From Bacteroidaceae bacterium (GTDB lineage Bacteria > Bacteroidota > Bacteroidia > Bacteroidales > Bacteroidaceae), in assembly GCA_017962495.1 (NCBI GenBank), contig JAGCVH010000062.1:1-56516 (forward strand): a stretch of DNA of 56,516 nucleotides, given 5' to 3'. This document shows positions 18,201 to 27,900 of the stretch, piece by piece; the stretch's first letter is position 1, and each line of letters starts with the position of its first letter. A program made the translations under genes and the position numbers. A model generated the notes under the pieces. The model was not told the DNA's origin. It did no database searches and worked only from the letters and a program-made list of their open reading frames with translations.

Positions 18201-20660
18201 GTTATCCCTAACAGTAGCACGGAGGCAAATATGCCGAATGAATTGAAGGAACTGGGCAACTTTGGCGATTGGATGGATTTTACTTACTCGCCTACTACTA
18301 CAACTTCGAGCACTACTACCGTAAATGTAACAGCCACGTGGAATGGTCCGTTTAGCATTTCTACAAATTACGATGGAGCCAGTTGGTATAAATTACGTCA
18401 ACGTGCTGACGAATGGGGAATTGTGGGTTATGCTACATATGATAGTGAAAAAGACCCCAACATTATTATGCCTAGTACAAATGCCGATACCGATGCCACA
18501 AAATGGGCGTTTATAGGAAATCCATACACAGGATTGACTATTGTGAACAAGGTGGCTGGTAGTGGCCTAAAATTAGTAAGTGAAAGCCCAGAAAATGATG
18601 ATAATACAGGAGGCAACACCTATGCTACGATGTCAGTAAGTGGAACCTTCTCAAACTGGTTCGTCACACCCAGTCCATACCATAAGGATGGATTTTTTAT
18701 AAGTAACTCGGATGGCTATGCTTTTAATTGGCGAAGTTACAACAATATGGCATATTGGACAGGAGGCAAGGATCGAGGTTCCACATTCACCATTTGGGAT
18801 ACCTCAGATTTTCTACCAGGTATAACCGATTTGACAAACTTGAGCAATAATAAGGCTTATCTTATTACAAATGCCCGTCGTACCTGGAAGACTGCTGTTA
18901 ACGAAGTGGAAGAGGCTATGGAGTATTCTTTAGGAACCACAGTAATGTTTGAACCTACAATGTTGGAATCTCAGTATGCAATCATTAAGTATAACGATAG
19001 CTATTATTTATATAGCATAACGGCTCAACAATTCCTTACAAATACAGGGAAGTTTAGTGAAACGCCTCAGAAGATATCCATTTCGCCAACCAACAATGAT
19101 AATTATCCTTGGCTTTTTAGTTTTGATGACACGCACATTGTTAATATAAATAGCGAAGGAAATGTCGTAGTTAATGATTGGAATACTATTGACGAGGGTA
19201 ATAGCAATGCTATTATTGAGGCTGTTGATTTCGATCCCTCGTATGCTATGGCACTATTAAGCAATACGGTTGAGGTAACTTATAATTTGGTCTATAATGG
19301 AGAGACCATTAAAACAGGAGTTATAGTTAAGGAAATTGGTTCTACACCCAACATCTCTGACATGAGTGGGTGGGATAATGGTTTGATGAGTTACAGCTAT
19401 GATGTGGAAAGCATAACGGCTTCTTCAAAAGTAGTCAATATTACTGCCACGTGGAATGGTCCGTTCAAGTTATCCACAGATTATGCAAATGCTATATGGT
19501 ACATTTTGAAGTTGAAGGATGAAACTTATCCCACCTATGTCGGCAATGTGACACCCAATGTGACATTACCCACAACAGGAAGTGTTGATGATACACAACG
19601 TTGGGCATTTATAGGAAATCCATATACTGGTTTGACTATTATAAATAAAGCTGCAGGAAGTAACTTAAAACTGGTTTACGATGAACCTACGGGCGATGGT
19701 GGCTCAACATATGCCACATTACAAAGCAGTGGGGCTAACGAGTTGTGGATTCCTAAGGTTAGTTCCCATCTAACCAATGGTTTCTATCTATATACAACAA
19801 GTGGTAATTATGCTTTAAATCAGCGTAGCAATGCCAATCTGGCTTTTTGGAGCGGTGCCGATAAAGGCTCTACATTTACCGTAGAAGAGATTCCCGATAA
19901 TTGGGCAGAACATGTTATAAAAGACTGTGGCCCATTCTTCTCTACTGATATTTATGATACATATTTCACCATTCCTTTGTCAGTAAAGAATGAATGGCAG
20001 ACACGATACGAAGACTATAGTGTAAATGCTACCGAAGCACAATATAAAGCCATTAAGGAAGCAATAGAGGGTAGTGTTATATATCCTTCAGCAGGTAAAT
20101 ATCGCATTAAAAGTAGTGGATCGCGGGATAATGGAACTCCTACTTACATCTATTGCGAGAATGATGTCCTAAAGACATCAATTGACCCAGATGCTTCTGT
20201 CTCCACGTTTATATTTACTGGAGAGTATCCTAATTTTAAGATCTCAGTAGCAGGCAAGAATGTACAGATATTTCCTCCCGCATATTCTCAACCAGTCGAA
20301 GTATCAGAGGATGAGGGTAATACTATTGTGTTTAGTTCTTTGGAACCTGGATATTGTGTAATAGACAATTATTATCATCAATTATTCTTCCATGAGGATG
20401 CCAATCATAATGTTGTCGGTTGGTATAGTGATGCTGCAGCGTCTAAGTGGATGCTGGAGAGAGTATCTGTTATAGGCGATGTGAATGACGATGGACAGGT
20501 AAGTATTGCCGATGTTACGGCACTTGTCAATATTATACTGGGAAAGGACAATACACAACCTTATCAGTACAACCACGATGCTGCCGATGTCAATGGGGAT
20601 GAAAGTATCTCCATTGCCGATGTGACGGCACTTGTCAATATAATATTAGGAAAACAATAA
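15204..20660 (+). CDS. Large secreted M60-type (mucin/glycoprotein) metallopeptidase with dockerin-like tail
   Basis: The 1818-residue protein has a signal peptide (MKRISLSLLTLFALLSSLVA). A beta-rich N-terminal domain is followed by a ricin-like region (about 180-310) and the M60 unit (about 390-860). The zinc motif is HELGH at residues 647-651, with a glutamate 13 residues on (E664), fitting HExxHx(8-28)E. Two copies of a module with ATWNGPF and WAFIGNPYTGLTI lie at about 1040-1200 and 1410-1560. The end holds two dockerin-like Ca-binding segments (SIADVTALVNIILGK twice, from about residue 1758). M60 enzymes cleave O-glycosylated proteins such as mucins. The stop overlaps the comM start as TAATG. 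Confidence 0.88.
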   Translation: MKRISLSLLTLFALLSSLVATNVTIADFSNLPTTYGSISGNTFTTNAASGMAGVKLTASGVTLGSSYVNANYGNCLSFTTSDTNAHTITLTAPTGHTIKGYSIGASANTSSNKHVLTAADGTSVTFNSLGYNNGQFQFLNVSGLDASSTSFTIQTQNGGNTLYAAYITVYLDANQEYALNIVSGKYYRLHSYYTTMNMSQLGSGVCSVNADNDSYSQLWQITASGDYYTFKNVLTGNYIQPNTQQSGQWTMGSTACNFTSSMKTVSGDIWFSFKNSSNSYGLHTSASQNNMVVAWNYTAEASYWRLEEVELTSAQLAEIAEIQSLTATNHTTALANFFTDNACTTLKNNYVSMTDAQLRSAMSSLPTALQDMAVSVKNNTWDSSKDATWNTYAKDFRIHSYEIFSNSYQWASKTGTGPFAHLFHPTGIRANAGDIVCLFVDNDVADSDASLQVECVVGVDCSGDAFTIQKGYNAIYVPYECELFISYLLNNTSKSCNDYPDIKVHIEGGTCNGCFDMRGHGHTNSDWEWLKTNMFTNTYLHVKGNSNMLNTYRERVVNPSGTQNVEGIMNIFDFIFDKLQSLAGCDQWKTTGQYKMMANNYDVSEGNPHWANNYGYAQPGIYYDGIFNYNNLTNVGKDGGHIWVIEHELGHGHQGPINLSGQTESSNNSLVQCVNFLTTTDPVGQQLFATTRSSRGDGVKAMISRFNNGYSWIDYGGMRTQTGTYDDVWISNKLIFQLWLYFDYMGNYQPDGGNTGFSFMTALYDKLRANGLRKSTDSSNPANATQDYLLIAKYAAEITQTDLSEYFDAWGFWETEPTVSNSNDIPDSHIYYFPDYNNTYVKVTESMVNSVRSAMQLYTKKASNIMFLEDRCTGSTLPTYNNASVSSFGETGYYATYGESVTGTYKYTTSGTKVTISGDGAGAVGFKIYDNNGNLVAISNTKTFNVKSDVVTGLANGTYRMVAAQGDGNDVAVPSTGAKSITYILKYEGTEVERVENVMVIPNSSTEANMPNELKELGNFGDWMDFTYSPTTTTSSTTTVNVTATWNGPFSISTNYDGASWYKLRQRADEWGIVGYATYDSEKDPNIIMPSTNADTDATKWAFIGNPYTGLTIVNKVAGSGLKLVSESPENDDNTGGNTYATMSVSGTFSNWFVTPSPYHKDGFFISNSDGYAFNWRSYNNMAYWTGGKDRGSTFTIWDTSDFLPGITDLTNLSNNKAYLITNARRTWKTAVNEVEEAMEYSLGTTVMFEPTMLESQYAIIKYNDSYYLYSITAQQFLTNTGKFSETPQKISISPTNNDNYPWLFSFDDTHIVNINSEGNVVVNDWNTIDEGNSNAIIEAVDFDPSYAMALLSNTVEVTYNLVYNGETIKTGVIVKEIGSTPNISDMSGWDNGLMSYSYDVESITASSKVVNITATWNGPFKLSTDYANAIWYILKLKDETYPTYVGNVTPNVTLPTTGSVDDTQRWAFIGNPYTGLTIINKAAGSNLKLVYDEPTGDGGSTYATLQSSGANELWIPKVSSHLTNGFYLYTTSGNYALNQRSNANLAFWSGADKGSTFTVEEIPDNWAEHVIKDCGPFFSTDIYDTYFTIPLSVKNEWQTRYEDYSVNATEAQYKAIKEAIEGSVIYPSAGKYRIKSSGSRDNGTPTYIYCENDVLKTSIDPDASVSTFIFTGEYPNFKISVAGKNVQIFPPAYSQPVEVSEDEGNTIVFSSLEPGYCVIDNYYHQLFFHEDANHNVVGWYSDAAASKWMLERVSVIGDVNDDGQVSIADVTALVNIILGKDNTQPYQYNHDAADVNGDESISIADVTALVNIILGKQ

Positions 20661-22210
20661 TGCTTGTTAAGATTAATACGGCAGCAGTACAGGGACTGGA
20701 GGCCATACCTGTAACAGCAGAAGTGAATGCTTCGAGAGGCATACATTTCTTCCTTGTAGGACTGCCCGACAATGCAGTAAAGGAAAGCTATCAGCGCATA
20801 GTAGCCGCTATTAAGAACAGTGGTTATCGCTTTCCTACACAAAGCATCACCGTGAACCTGACTCCTGCCGACCTTAAGAAGGAAGGTTCTGCCTACGACC
20901 TGCCTATTGCCATCGGTATAATGGCTACGGCTGATGAAATCGACCATGACCTTTTGCCTCACTATATGATGGTGGGTGAACTTAGTTTGGACGGTTCTCT
21001 TTTACCCATTCGCGGTGCATTGCCCATTGCCATTATGGCTCGAAAAAAAGGATTCGAAGGACTTATAGTTCCTCAGCAAAATGCTCGGGAAGCAGCTGTA
21101 GTTAATCGGCTCAAGGTCTATGGCGCTCGTAACATTCAAGAGGTGATGGATTTGCTCAATAATTCCACAACAGCCATTTCGCCTACTGAAGTCGATACAC
21201 GGGCAGAGTTCTACCAACGACAGAATAACTATGAACTCGACTTTGCGGATGTCAAAGGTCAAGAAGCCGTGAAGCGTGCTATGGAAGTAGCTGCTTCAGG
21301 CGGACACAACCTGATTATGATAGGCCCGCCAGGCAGTGGAAAGTCGATGATAGCCAAGCGTTTGCCTACGATTTTGCCCCCTTTATCTCTTAGTGAAAGT
21401 CTGGAAACGACACAAATACATTCAGTGGCAGGCAAACTTGGACGCGATGCCTCGCTCATAGCCCAGCGTCCCTTCCGCAGTCCGCACCATACCATATCGC
21501 AGGTGGCTCTTGTTGGTGGAGGACAAAATCCGCAACCAGGGGAAATTAGTCTCGCCCATAATGGGGTACTTTTCCTCGATGAATTACCGGAATTTTCGCG
21601 TGCTGTACTCGAAGTGCTTCGTCAACCACTCGAGGATAGAATCATTAATGTTTCCCGTGCCAAATATTCAATTACGTATCCCGCATCATTCATGTTCGTG
21701 GCATCGATGAATCCTTGTCCATGCGGTTATTATGGAGACCCAACGCATCATTGCACTTGTACTCCTGGTCGCATTCAGCAATACATGAGTAAGATATCGG
21801 GACCTTTACTCGATAGGATAGACATTCAATGCGAGATTTGCGGGGTTCCCTTCTCTGAGTTAAGTACAATGAAGCCTGGAGAACCGAGCGAAAAGATACG
21901 GGAAAGAGTTATTAAGGCAAGACAAATACAGGAGGTTCGTTTCAAGGATTTCAAGGGCATTCATTGCAATGCTCAAATGACAGAGCGAATGCTTCATCAG
22001 TTTGCTGAACCTGATGAAGCATCCATGAATATGTTGCGTATGGCAATGGAGAGACTAAAGTTGTCTGCACGTGCCTACAGCCGCATCCTGAAGGTTGCAA
22101 GAACGATTGCAGACTTAGATAATTCAGAGAACGTTCAAAGCCATCATATCGCTGAAGCCATCGGATATAGAAATTTGGACAGAGGCGATTGGGCAGAAAG
22201 AGGAGTATAA
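20660..22210 (+). CDS. comM: ComM/YifB-type Mg-chelatase-like AAA+ ATPase
   Basis: The 516-residue protein has the three parts of the family. An N-terminal ribosomal-S5-like domain (ASRGIHFFLVGLPDNAVKES) comes first. An AAA+ core follows with Walker A GPPGSGKSMIAKRLP, Walker B VLFLDELPEF and the zinc-like CPCGYYGDPTHHCTC loop. The Mg-chelatase C-terminal domain ends it. ComM is a hexameric helicase that promotes branch migration during natural transformation. It is translationally coupled to the M60 gene and followed after 2 bp by GH97, an odd place for a housekeeping gene. Confidence 0.94.
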   Translation: MLVKINTAAVQGLEAIPVTAEVNASRGIHFFLVGLPDNAVKESYQRIVAAIKNSGYRFPTQSITVNLTPADLKKEGSAYDLPIAIGIMATADEIDHDLLPHYMMVGELSLDGSLLPIRGALPIAIMARKKGFEGLIVPQQNAREAAVVNRLKVYGARNIQEVMDLLNNSTTAISPTEVDTRAEFYQRQNNYELDFADVKGQEAVKRAMEVAASGGHNLIMIGPPGSGKSMIAKRLPTILPPLSLSESLETTQIHSVAGKLGRDASLIAQRPFRSPHHTISQVALVGGGQNPQPGEISLAHNGVLFLDELPEFSRAVLEVLRQPLEDRIINVSRAKYSITYPASFMFVASMNPCPCGYYGDPTHHCTCTPGRIQQYMSKISGPLLDRIDIQCEICGVPFSELSTMKPGEPSEKIRERVIKARQIQEVRFKDFKGIHCNAQMTERMLHQFAEPDEASMNMLRMAMERLKLSARAYSRILKVARTIADLDNSENVQSHHIAEAIGYRNLDRGDWAERGV

Positions 22211-22212
22211 AT

Positions 22213-24159
22213 ATGAGAAAGTTGTATTTCGTGGCAGTATTGCTTCTAGTGGGAACTATTGCCAGCGCGCAGAAGAAAGTAAGCGCGAGTAGTCCGGACG
22301 GACAGACAAAAGTGACGGTAACGATTTCTGACCGCATCTACTACGATGTTGAGAGTCATGGTGAAAAGCTTTTCGAGAAGTGCCACATCGGCATGACCCT
22401 CAGGGACCGCACTCTTGGAGAGAAGCCTGTTCTTAAGGGTAAGAAGGTGACAACCTTCAATGAAACCATCACACCCATCCATCCCCTCAAGTCCAAGAAT
22501 GTGAAGAACAATTACACCTTGCTCACTCTCACGATGGGTGGTAACTATAAGGTGGAATGGCGAGTCTATGATGATGGTGTGGCATACCGTTTCATAACGG
22601 CCATTGCAGGCGATATCGAGGTGATGAGCGAGGACGGCACATGGCAACTTGCCACTCCTTCCAGGCTCGTGCTGCAACAGCCCAACGGCTTTAAGACAAG
22701 TTGTGAGGAGAATTATTCCGTAGTGCCGAGCAACGAGTGGAAGAGCAGTGACAAGATGAGCGAACTTCCTATCCTCGTCATGGGCGAGAGTCAAAAGGTG
22801 CTCATATCTGAGTTCGACCTCTTTGATTATCCCGGCACATTCCTCAAGTCCAATGGCGACAATGCCTTCTCTATTATTCAGCCCAAGACCCCACTTGAGT
22901 ATGAGGATAGTGGCGATCGCAGTCAGAAGATCCTTAAGGAAGCCGACTACATTGCCAAGACCGCAGGCACACGCACTTTCCCATGGCGGTATATGCTTAT
23001 CACACAGAGCGATACCCAGTTGCCTGAGAACGCAATGCCCGTGCGCCTTGCTCCTGCCAATGTCATAGGCAATACGGATTGGATTAAGGTCGGGCAGACT
23101 TGCTGGGACTGGCTCAATGGCATTCCCTATGGTCCGGATGTGACTTTCAAGTCGGGCATAAACCTTGACACTTACAAGTATTTCGTTGACTTTGCCGCTC
23201 GCAATGGTGTAGGATATATGCTTATGGACGAAGGCTGGGCTCTTGACACCCGCGACCCCTTCCAGACGAACCCCGAAGTGCATCTGCCCGAACTTATTGC
23301 CTATGGCAAGAGCAAGGGCGTGGGCATCATCGTATGGTTGCCTTGGCTCACCGTCGAACACCATATGAACCTCTTCGAGAAATTCGAGGAGTGGGGCATC
23401 AAAGGCGTGAAGATTGACTTCATGGATCGCCAGGACCAGTGGATGGTCAATTTCTACGAACGCGTCGCGAAAGAAGCCGCGAAGCATCACATCTTTGTTG
23501 ATTTTCATGGAGCTTTCCATCCGAGCGGACTTGACTATAAGTATCCCAATGTGCTTACCTACGAAGGCGTGCGCGGAATGGAGTTCAACGGCTCGTGCCG
23601 ACCTGATAACAGCGTCTGGTTGCCCTTCATTCGCAACGCTGTGGGACCAATGGACTATACGCCCGGATCTATGCTCTGTTACCAGCCCGAACGCCATCAT
23701 GGCAATCGTCCCATCTGTTCGGGTGTTGGCACAAAGGCATTCAATATGGCAGTGTTCGTGCTTTTCGAGAGCAATCTGCAGATGCTCATGGACAATCCCT
23801 CGCGCTATGATCAGTGGCCCGACTGCCGCGACTTCCTCACCAGTGTTCCTGTCAACTGGGACGAGACTCGCGTTCTTGCCGCCGAAGCTGGCCAGTACTG
23901 TGTAACCGCAAAAAGGAAGGGCAACAAGTGGTACATAGGTGGCATTACCAATAGTACTGAACGCGACCTCCAACTTAAACTCGACTTCCTGCCCGCAGGC
24001 AAGAAATACCCCATGACCAACTTTGCCGATGGCATCAATGCGAACATAATCGCGATGGACTATTTGTGGCAAGAGAGCGAGGTGGGGAAGAACACCACGC
24101 TTTCCATCCACATGGCTCGCAATGGCGGTTGGTGCGGTTGCATCGACCTTGATAAGTAA
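22213..24159 (+). CDS. Family GH97 glycoside hydrolase, retaining (alpha-galactosidase-like)
   Basis: The 648-residue secreted enzyme starts at MRKLYFVAVLLL; an upstream in-frame ATG inside comM would bury the signal peptide. The N-terminal beta-sandwich, the central barrel (DEGWALDTRDPFQTNPEVHL; GVKIDFMDR) and the C-terminal sheet are all present. D402 in VKIDFM occupies the nucleophile position of the retaining GH97 subgroup, and E451 in TYEGVRG is a candidate acid/base. In the inverting SusB-type enzymes the nucleophile position is not an aspartate. An alpha-galactosidase-like activity on glycoprotein sugars is therefore more likely than alpha-glucosidase, but this is inference. Confidence 0.9.
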   Translation: MRKLYFVAVLLLVGTIASAQKKVSASSPDGQTKVTVTISDRIYYDVESHGEKLFEKCHIGMTLRDRTLGEKPVLKGKKVTTFNETITPIHPLKSKNVKNNYTLLTLTMGGNYKVEWRVYDDGVAYRFITAIAGDIEVMSEDGTWQLATPSRLVLQQPNGFKTSCEENYSVVPSNEWKSSDKMSELPILVMGESQKVLISEFDLFDYPGTFLKSNGDNAFSIIQPKTPLEYEDSGDRSQKILKEADYIAKTAGTRTFPWRYMLITQSDTQLPENAMPVRLAPANVIGNTDWIKVGQTCWDWLNGIPYGPDVTFKSGINLDTYKYFVDFAARNGVGYMLMDEGWALDTRDPFQTNPEVHLPELIAYGKSKGVGIIVWLPWLTVEHHMNLFEKFEEWGIKGVKIDFMDRQDQWMVNFYERVAKEAAKHHIFVDFHGAFHPSGLDYKYPNVLTYEGVRGMEFNGSCRPDNSVWLPFIRNAVGPMDYTPGSMLCYQPERHHGNRPICSGVGTKAFNMAVFVLFESNLQMLMDNPSRYDQWPDCRDFLTSVPVNWDETRVLAAEAGQYCVTAKRKGNKWYIGGITNSTERDLQLKLDFLPAGKKYPMTNFADGINANIIAMDYLWQESEVGKNTTLSIHMARNGGWCGCIDLDK

Positions 24160-24216
24160 TTTGCCGACGGCATAAATAGTTATTGCTTACCCAAAGAGAT
24201 TATAACAATAAAGGAC

Positions 24217-24537
24217 ATGATACTGACAACAACCCCACAGATTGAAGGTCACACCATCCGCGAATATAAGGGTGTGGTGACGGGCGAAACCATTATTGGT
24301 GCTAACTTCGTAAAGGATTTCTTCGCAGGTATCCGCGACATCGTTGGCGGACGCTCGGGCAGTTACGAGAAGGTGCTTCGCAAGGCGAAGGACACCTCAA
24401 TGAAGGAGATGATGGAGCGCGCTCGCGAGTTAGGTGCCAATGCCGTTGTAGGCATCGACATCGACTATGAGACCATAGGCGAAACCAATTCCATGCTGAT
24501 GGTTGCAACCAGCGGAACTGCCGTCCTGGTAGATTGA
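24217..24537 (+). CDS. YbjQ family (DUF74) protein
   Basis: The 106-residue protein matches the YbjQ family throughout ([38 protein letters not shown], then [20 protein letters not shown]). These small proteins assemble as rings and are sometimes called heavy-metal-binding; the role is unproven. It is the last gene before the large 22-bp repeat array and may end the upstream transcription unit. Confidence 0.93.
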   Translation: MILTTTPQIEGHTIREYKGVVTGETIIGANFVKDFFAGIRDIVGGRSGSYEKVLRKAKDTSMKEMMERARELGANAVVGIDIDYETIGETNSMLMVATSGTAVLVD

Positions 24538-24564
24538 CAATTGATGAGGCTTAAGTCTATGGTA

Positions 24565-24784
24565 AAACGAACCTAGGCTCGAGCTTCATCGAACATAGGC
24601 TCGAGGCGCATCGAATATAGGTACGAGACGCATCGAACATAGGTTCGAGGTCTGTCGAATGCAGGTTCGAACCTCATCGAACCTAAGGTGCAAAAAAATA
24701 AGGCCTAAGGCGTTCGGACGGAAGGCCTTAGGTCCTCTTGTATAAGACTTATGGTTTTCATGTTGAAGGCCTAAGCCTTCATTC
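24565..24784. repeat. Array of exactly ten 22-bp dyad repeats upstream of susC
   Basis: Ten contiguous units start every 22 bp from 24565. Units 1-5 have the core TCGAACATAGGTTCGA or close variants, a 6-bp inverted repeat around a 4-bp centre. Unit 6 is a hybrid (TCGAACCTAAGGTGCA). Units 7-10 have the second core (AAGGCCTAAGGCG, GAAGGCCTTAGG, GAAGGCCTAAGCCTTC). All dyad centres stay in the same phase. The array ends about 57 bp before the -33 element of the susC promoter. Confidence 0.9.
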
Positions 24785-24841
24785 CCTCACACCTTTCTTT
24801 GAAAGTTTCCAGGCAAAAGTGTGCTTTTACCTTATTAATAC

Positions 24842-24872
24842 TTGTTTGGTAAAACAATTTTTTGTAGATTTG
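24842..24872 (+). promoter_or_regulatory. Promoter of the susC-susD-GH85 operon
   Basis: TAGATTTG at 24865-24872 matches the -7 consensus, with TTG at 24842-24844 twenty bp upstream. A motif GGCAAAAGTGTGCTTTTACC just upstream (24812-24831) resembles the repeat found before dapB. Confidence 0.65.
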
Positions 24873-24902
24873 CCCAGTAATACTATGCAAAAACATTTAA
24901 TC

Positions 24903-27900
24903 ATGATGAAAAGCATTGAATCATCGCTATTCGTTAGGGTAGTCCTGTCGGTAGCATTGTTGGTGTTCGGCATCTGTCCTGCGATGGCACAAGAGCACGC
25001 CGTCAGGGGTGTGGTATCTGACGACCTTGGCGAGCCACTGACGGGTGCAATCGTTCGCGTGAAGGGTGTCGATAACAAACTTTCCAGTTGCGACATCGAC
25101 GGGCGTTACTCGCTTACCGGCATTAGGAGGAACGACGTTCTGGTGGTTAGTTTCGTGGGCTTCAGCCCTCAGGAGATACCCGTCAATGGGCGTTCCGTCA
25201 TCGATGTAAAGATGAAGGAAGAGAACAACACCATGAACGAGGTCGTCGTTACGGCTATGGGCATCTTGCGTAAGGAGAAATCTCTGACCTATGCGACCCA
25301 AAAGGTGTCGTCCGACGACTTTATGAAGGTTCAGGACGCCAATGTGGCTAACTCGCTGGAAGGCAAGGTTGCGGGTATCGTCATTACCCCAAGTGCGGGC
25401 GGTGCAGGCGGTGCCTCGAAGATCATGCTTCGTGGCAACAAGTCGATGATGGGCGCATCCGAGCCTCTGATAGTAATCGATGGAGTGCCTATGACAAACG
25501 GCACGCGAGGTCGCATAACTTCGGCCGAGAACCTTACTTATCAGGGTCTGACCGAGGGAGCCGACCCCTTGTCGATGATAAACCCCGACGACATCGAGAG
25601 CATAAATGTGCTGAAGGGCGCAAACGCCTCGGCTCTGTACGGAACGCGTGCAGCAAACGGTGTGCTCATGATTACGACCAAGAAGGGTCGGCAGGGTAGA
25701 ATCGAGGTCGCCTATACGGGCAATGTCACCTTCGACACTCCATTGATGACGCCTAAGATACAGGGCACATACGGCGCTTCCGTGAATCCGTTGACGCAAA
25801 CCATTGGTGCCAACGGATGGGGGGGCAAGATTTCGGACACTCCTGCTGGAACGTTCACAGTGCCTGCCGATAGCAAATACTTCCGCGATGGCGCAACCAA
25901 CGAAGTTCATCTGCGCAATTATAATAATGATGATGTGTCCGACTTCTATCGCACGGGCGTAACTGCGAACAATTCCGTAAGCGTAAGCGGAGGTTCGGAA
26001 TTAATACAGAACTATGTTTCGATTGCCAATTCGCACGCACTCGGACTCATACAAGAGAACAACTACAACCGCAACAGTGCGGCTTTGCGCCAGACTTACA
26101 ATCTCTTCAAAAACAGGTTGAAGATAGATGTTTCGCTCAATTACATCCAGACGAAAACGAAGAACCGCACAGGTGGAGGCACGGTCATGAATCCCATCTA
26201 TCACTTATACATGACTCCGCGCAACATCGACATGGGTTACTATCGCAATCATTATGTGGTGCAGAATGGCGAATGGCATTCAAGCCCTACAGGCAAAATC
26301 TACGAGCGCAACGACGCAGGTGGTTACGACTATGTGGTCAAGCAGATCGACTTGGCCGGTCCTCGCCAGGAGTGGGCTTACTTGCAGAGCGATTTCAATA
26401 ATCCCTATTGGCTCATGAAACAGAACAACGGCGTGAACAAGGATGAACGAATATTCGGAGGCGCAACTGCAACCTTGCAGATATGGGATGGCTTGTCGTT
26501 CCAAGCAAGATATAACTTTGACAACACCCGTTATGATAGCGAGTCGAAACGCTATGCCACCACCTTCATCCCCTCCACTATGGAGTATGTGGGCCGTTAT
26601 TGGAAGACGTTTAATAAAACGCGTGAGGTGTACACCGATTATCTGCTTTCCTATAACAAAACCTTTAAGGAAGACTGGTCAGTAAGCGTTACTGCCGGAT
26701 GGGTCGGTCATACGATAAAGGGCGAAAACCAGACCACTGCTCCGCAGGCAACTTATGTCTATGGCTTGAAAGATAACATCTCAGATATGGTAAATATGTT
26801 CATGACGAATGCAGGCGATGCAGGAGTGACGACGACAAACTACACGTCCGACTGGGATCATGCGACCGTCGTTACCGGACAATTGGGATGGAAGGACAAG
26901 ATATATGTTGACGGTTCGTATCGTCGGGATTGGTATCGCACTATGCGCCAGTTCAAGCATCGAGGCAATCCCGCAAGCTTCGGCTACTTCGGTTTTGGAG
27001 CCAATGCCATCATAAGCGATCTGGCGAAACTGCCCGAGTGGTGGAACTACTTTAAATATAGACTCAGTTATGCCGAAGTGGGTAATGGATATCCTCAGGA
27101 TATGCTTACGACATCCTATAACCTGCAGACAGGAGCCTTGTTGCCCAACCAATGGTCGTACTATCAGCATCCCATTCCCGAGAAGGTGGCTTCCCTTGAG
27201 ACGGGTCTCGATATGCAGTTCCTTGACGACCGATTGAGTGTTGACCTTACCTTCTATAATATGGTATCGAAAAACCAGTTTATGGTCGGATACAACCAAA
27301 AGGGACAATCCATCCCCATGAACACAGGTAAGGTTCGCAATAGAGGCTTTGAAGCCACCGTGGGATATAACTTCCATTTCGGAAAGGACTGGCGTTGGAA
27401 GACAAGCTTTAATTTCTCTTACAACAAGAACAAGATTGTGAAGACCGCCTACAACGAGGATGGCTCTGAGTCCCTGTTCTATAAGGATGTGGCTGGGGTA
27501 CGCGTTCGTTTCCGTGAGGGTGGCTCGTATGGCGACATGTACATCAATGACTTCCAGCGCAATGAAGATGGTACGCTGAAGCTCAATAGTAATGGCAAGC
27601 CCATGTTGGAAACTGCTGCCAACAAGATATACGGAGTTAAGATTGGCAACATGAACTCGAAGTATCAGTTGGGATGGAGCAATACCATCAATTACAAAAA
27701 CTTCCAGTTGTTCTTCCTTATTAATGGTCGCGTAGGTGGAAAGGTAATTTCGTTGACGGAAGCATTCTTGGACGAAGCCGGTCTTTCGCAACGCACAGCC
27801 GATGCACGCCTTGGTGCTGAGGCCAACGGACTTACGCTTAACGGCAAGCCTGCAATGGAACTTCCCGACGGCAGCGGGCGTATGATTGCCGTTGAAGATT

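Noticed and set aside
22189-22212. Longer start for GH97 inside comM
   Set aside because: It adds charged residues before a normal signal peptide, and the ATG directly after the comM stop fits better.
22246-24111. 621-codon ORF on the minus strand opposite GH97
   Set aside because: It is a shadow of the GH97 gene, whose motifs and signal peptide are clear.
24565-24784. CRISPR array
   Set aside because: The units are contiguous with no spacers, each unit is itself a dyad, and no cas genes are present.
24738-24902. Longer N-terminus for the SusC protein
   Set aside because: It would run through repeat DNA and the promoter; the signal peptide begins at the downstream ATG pair.
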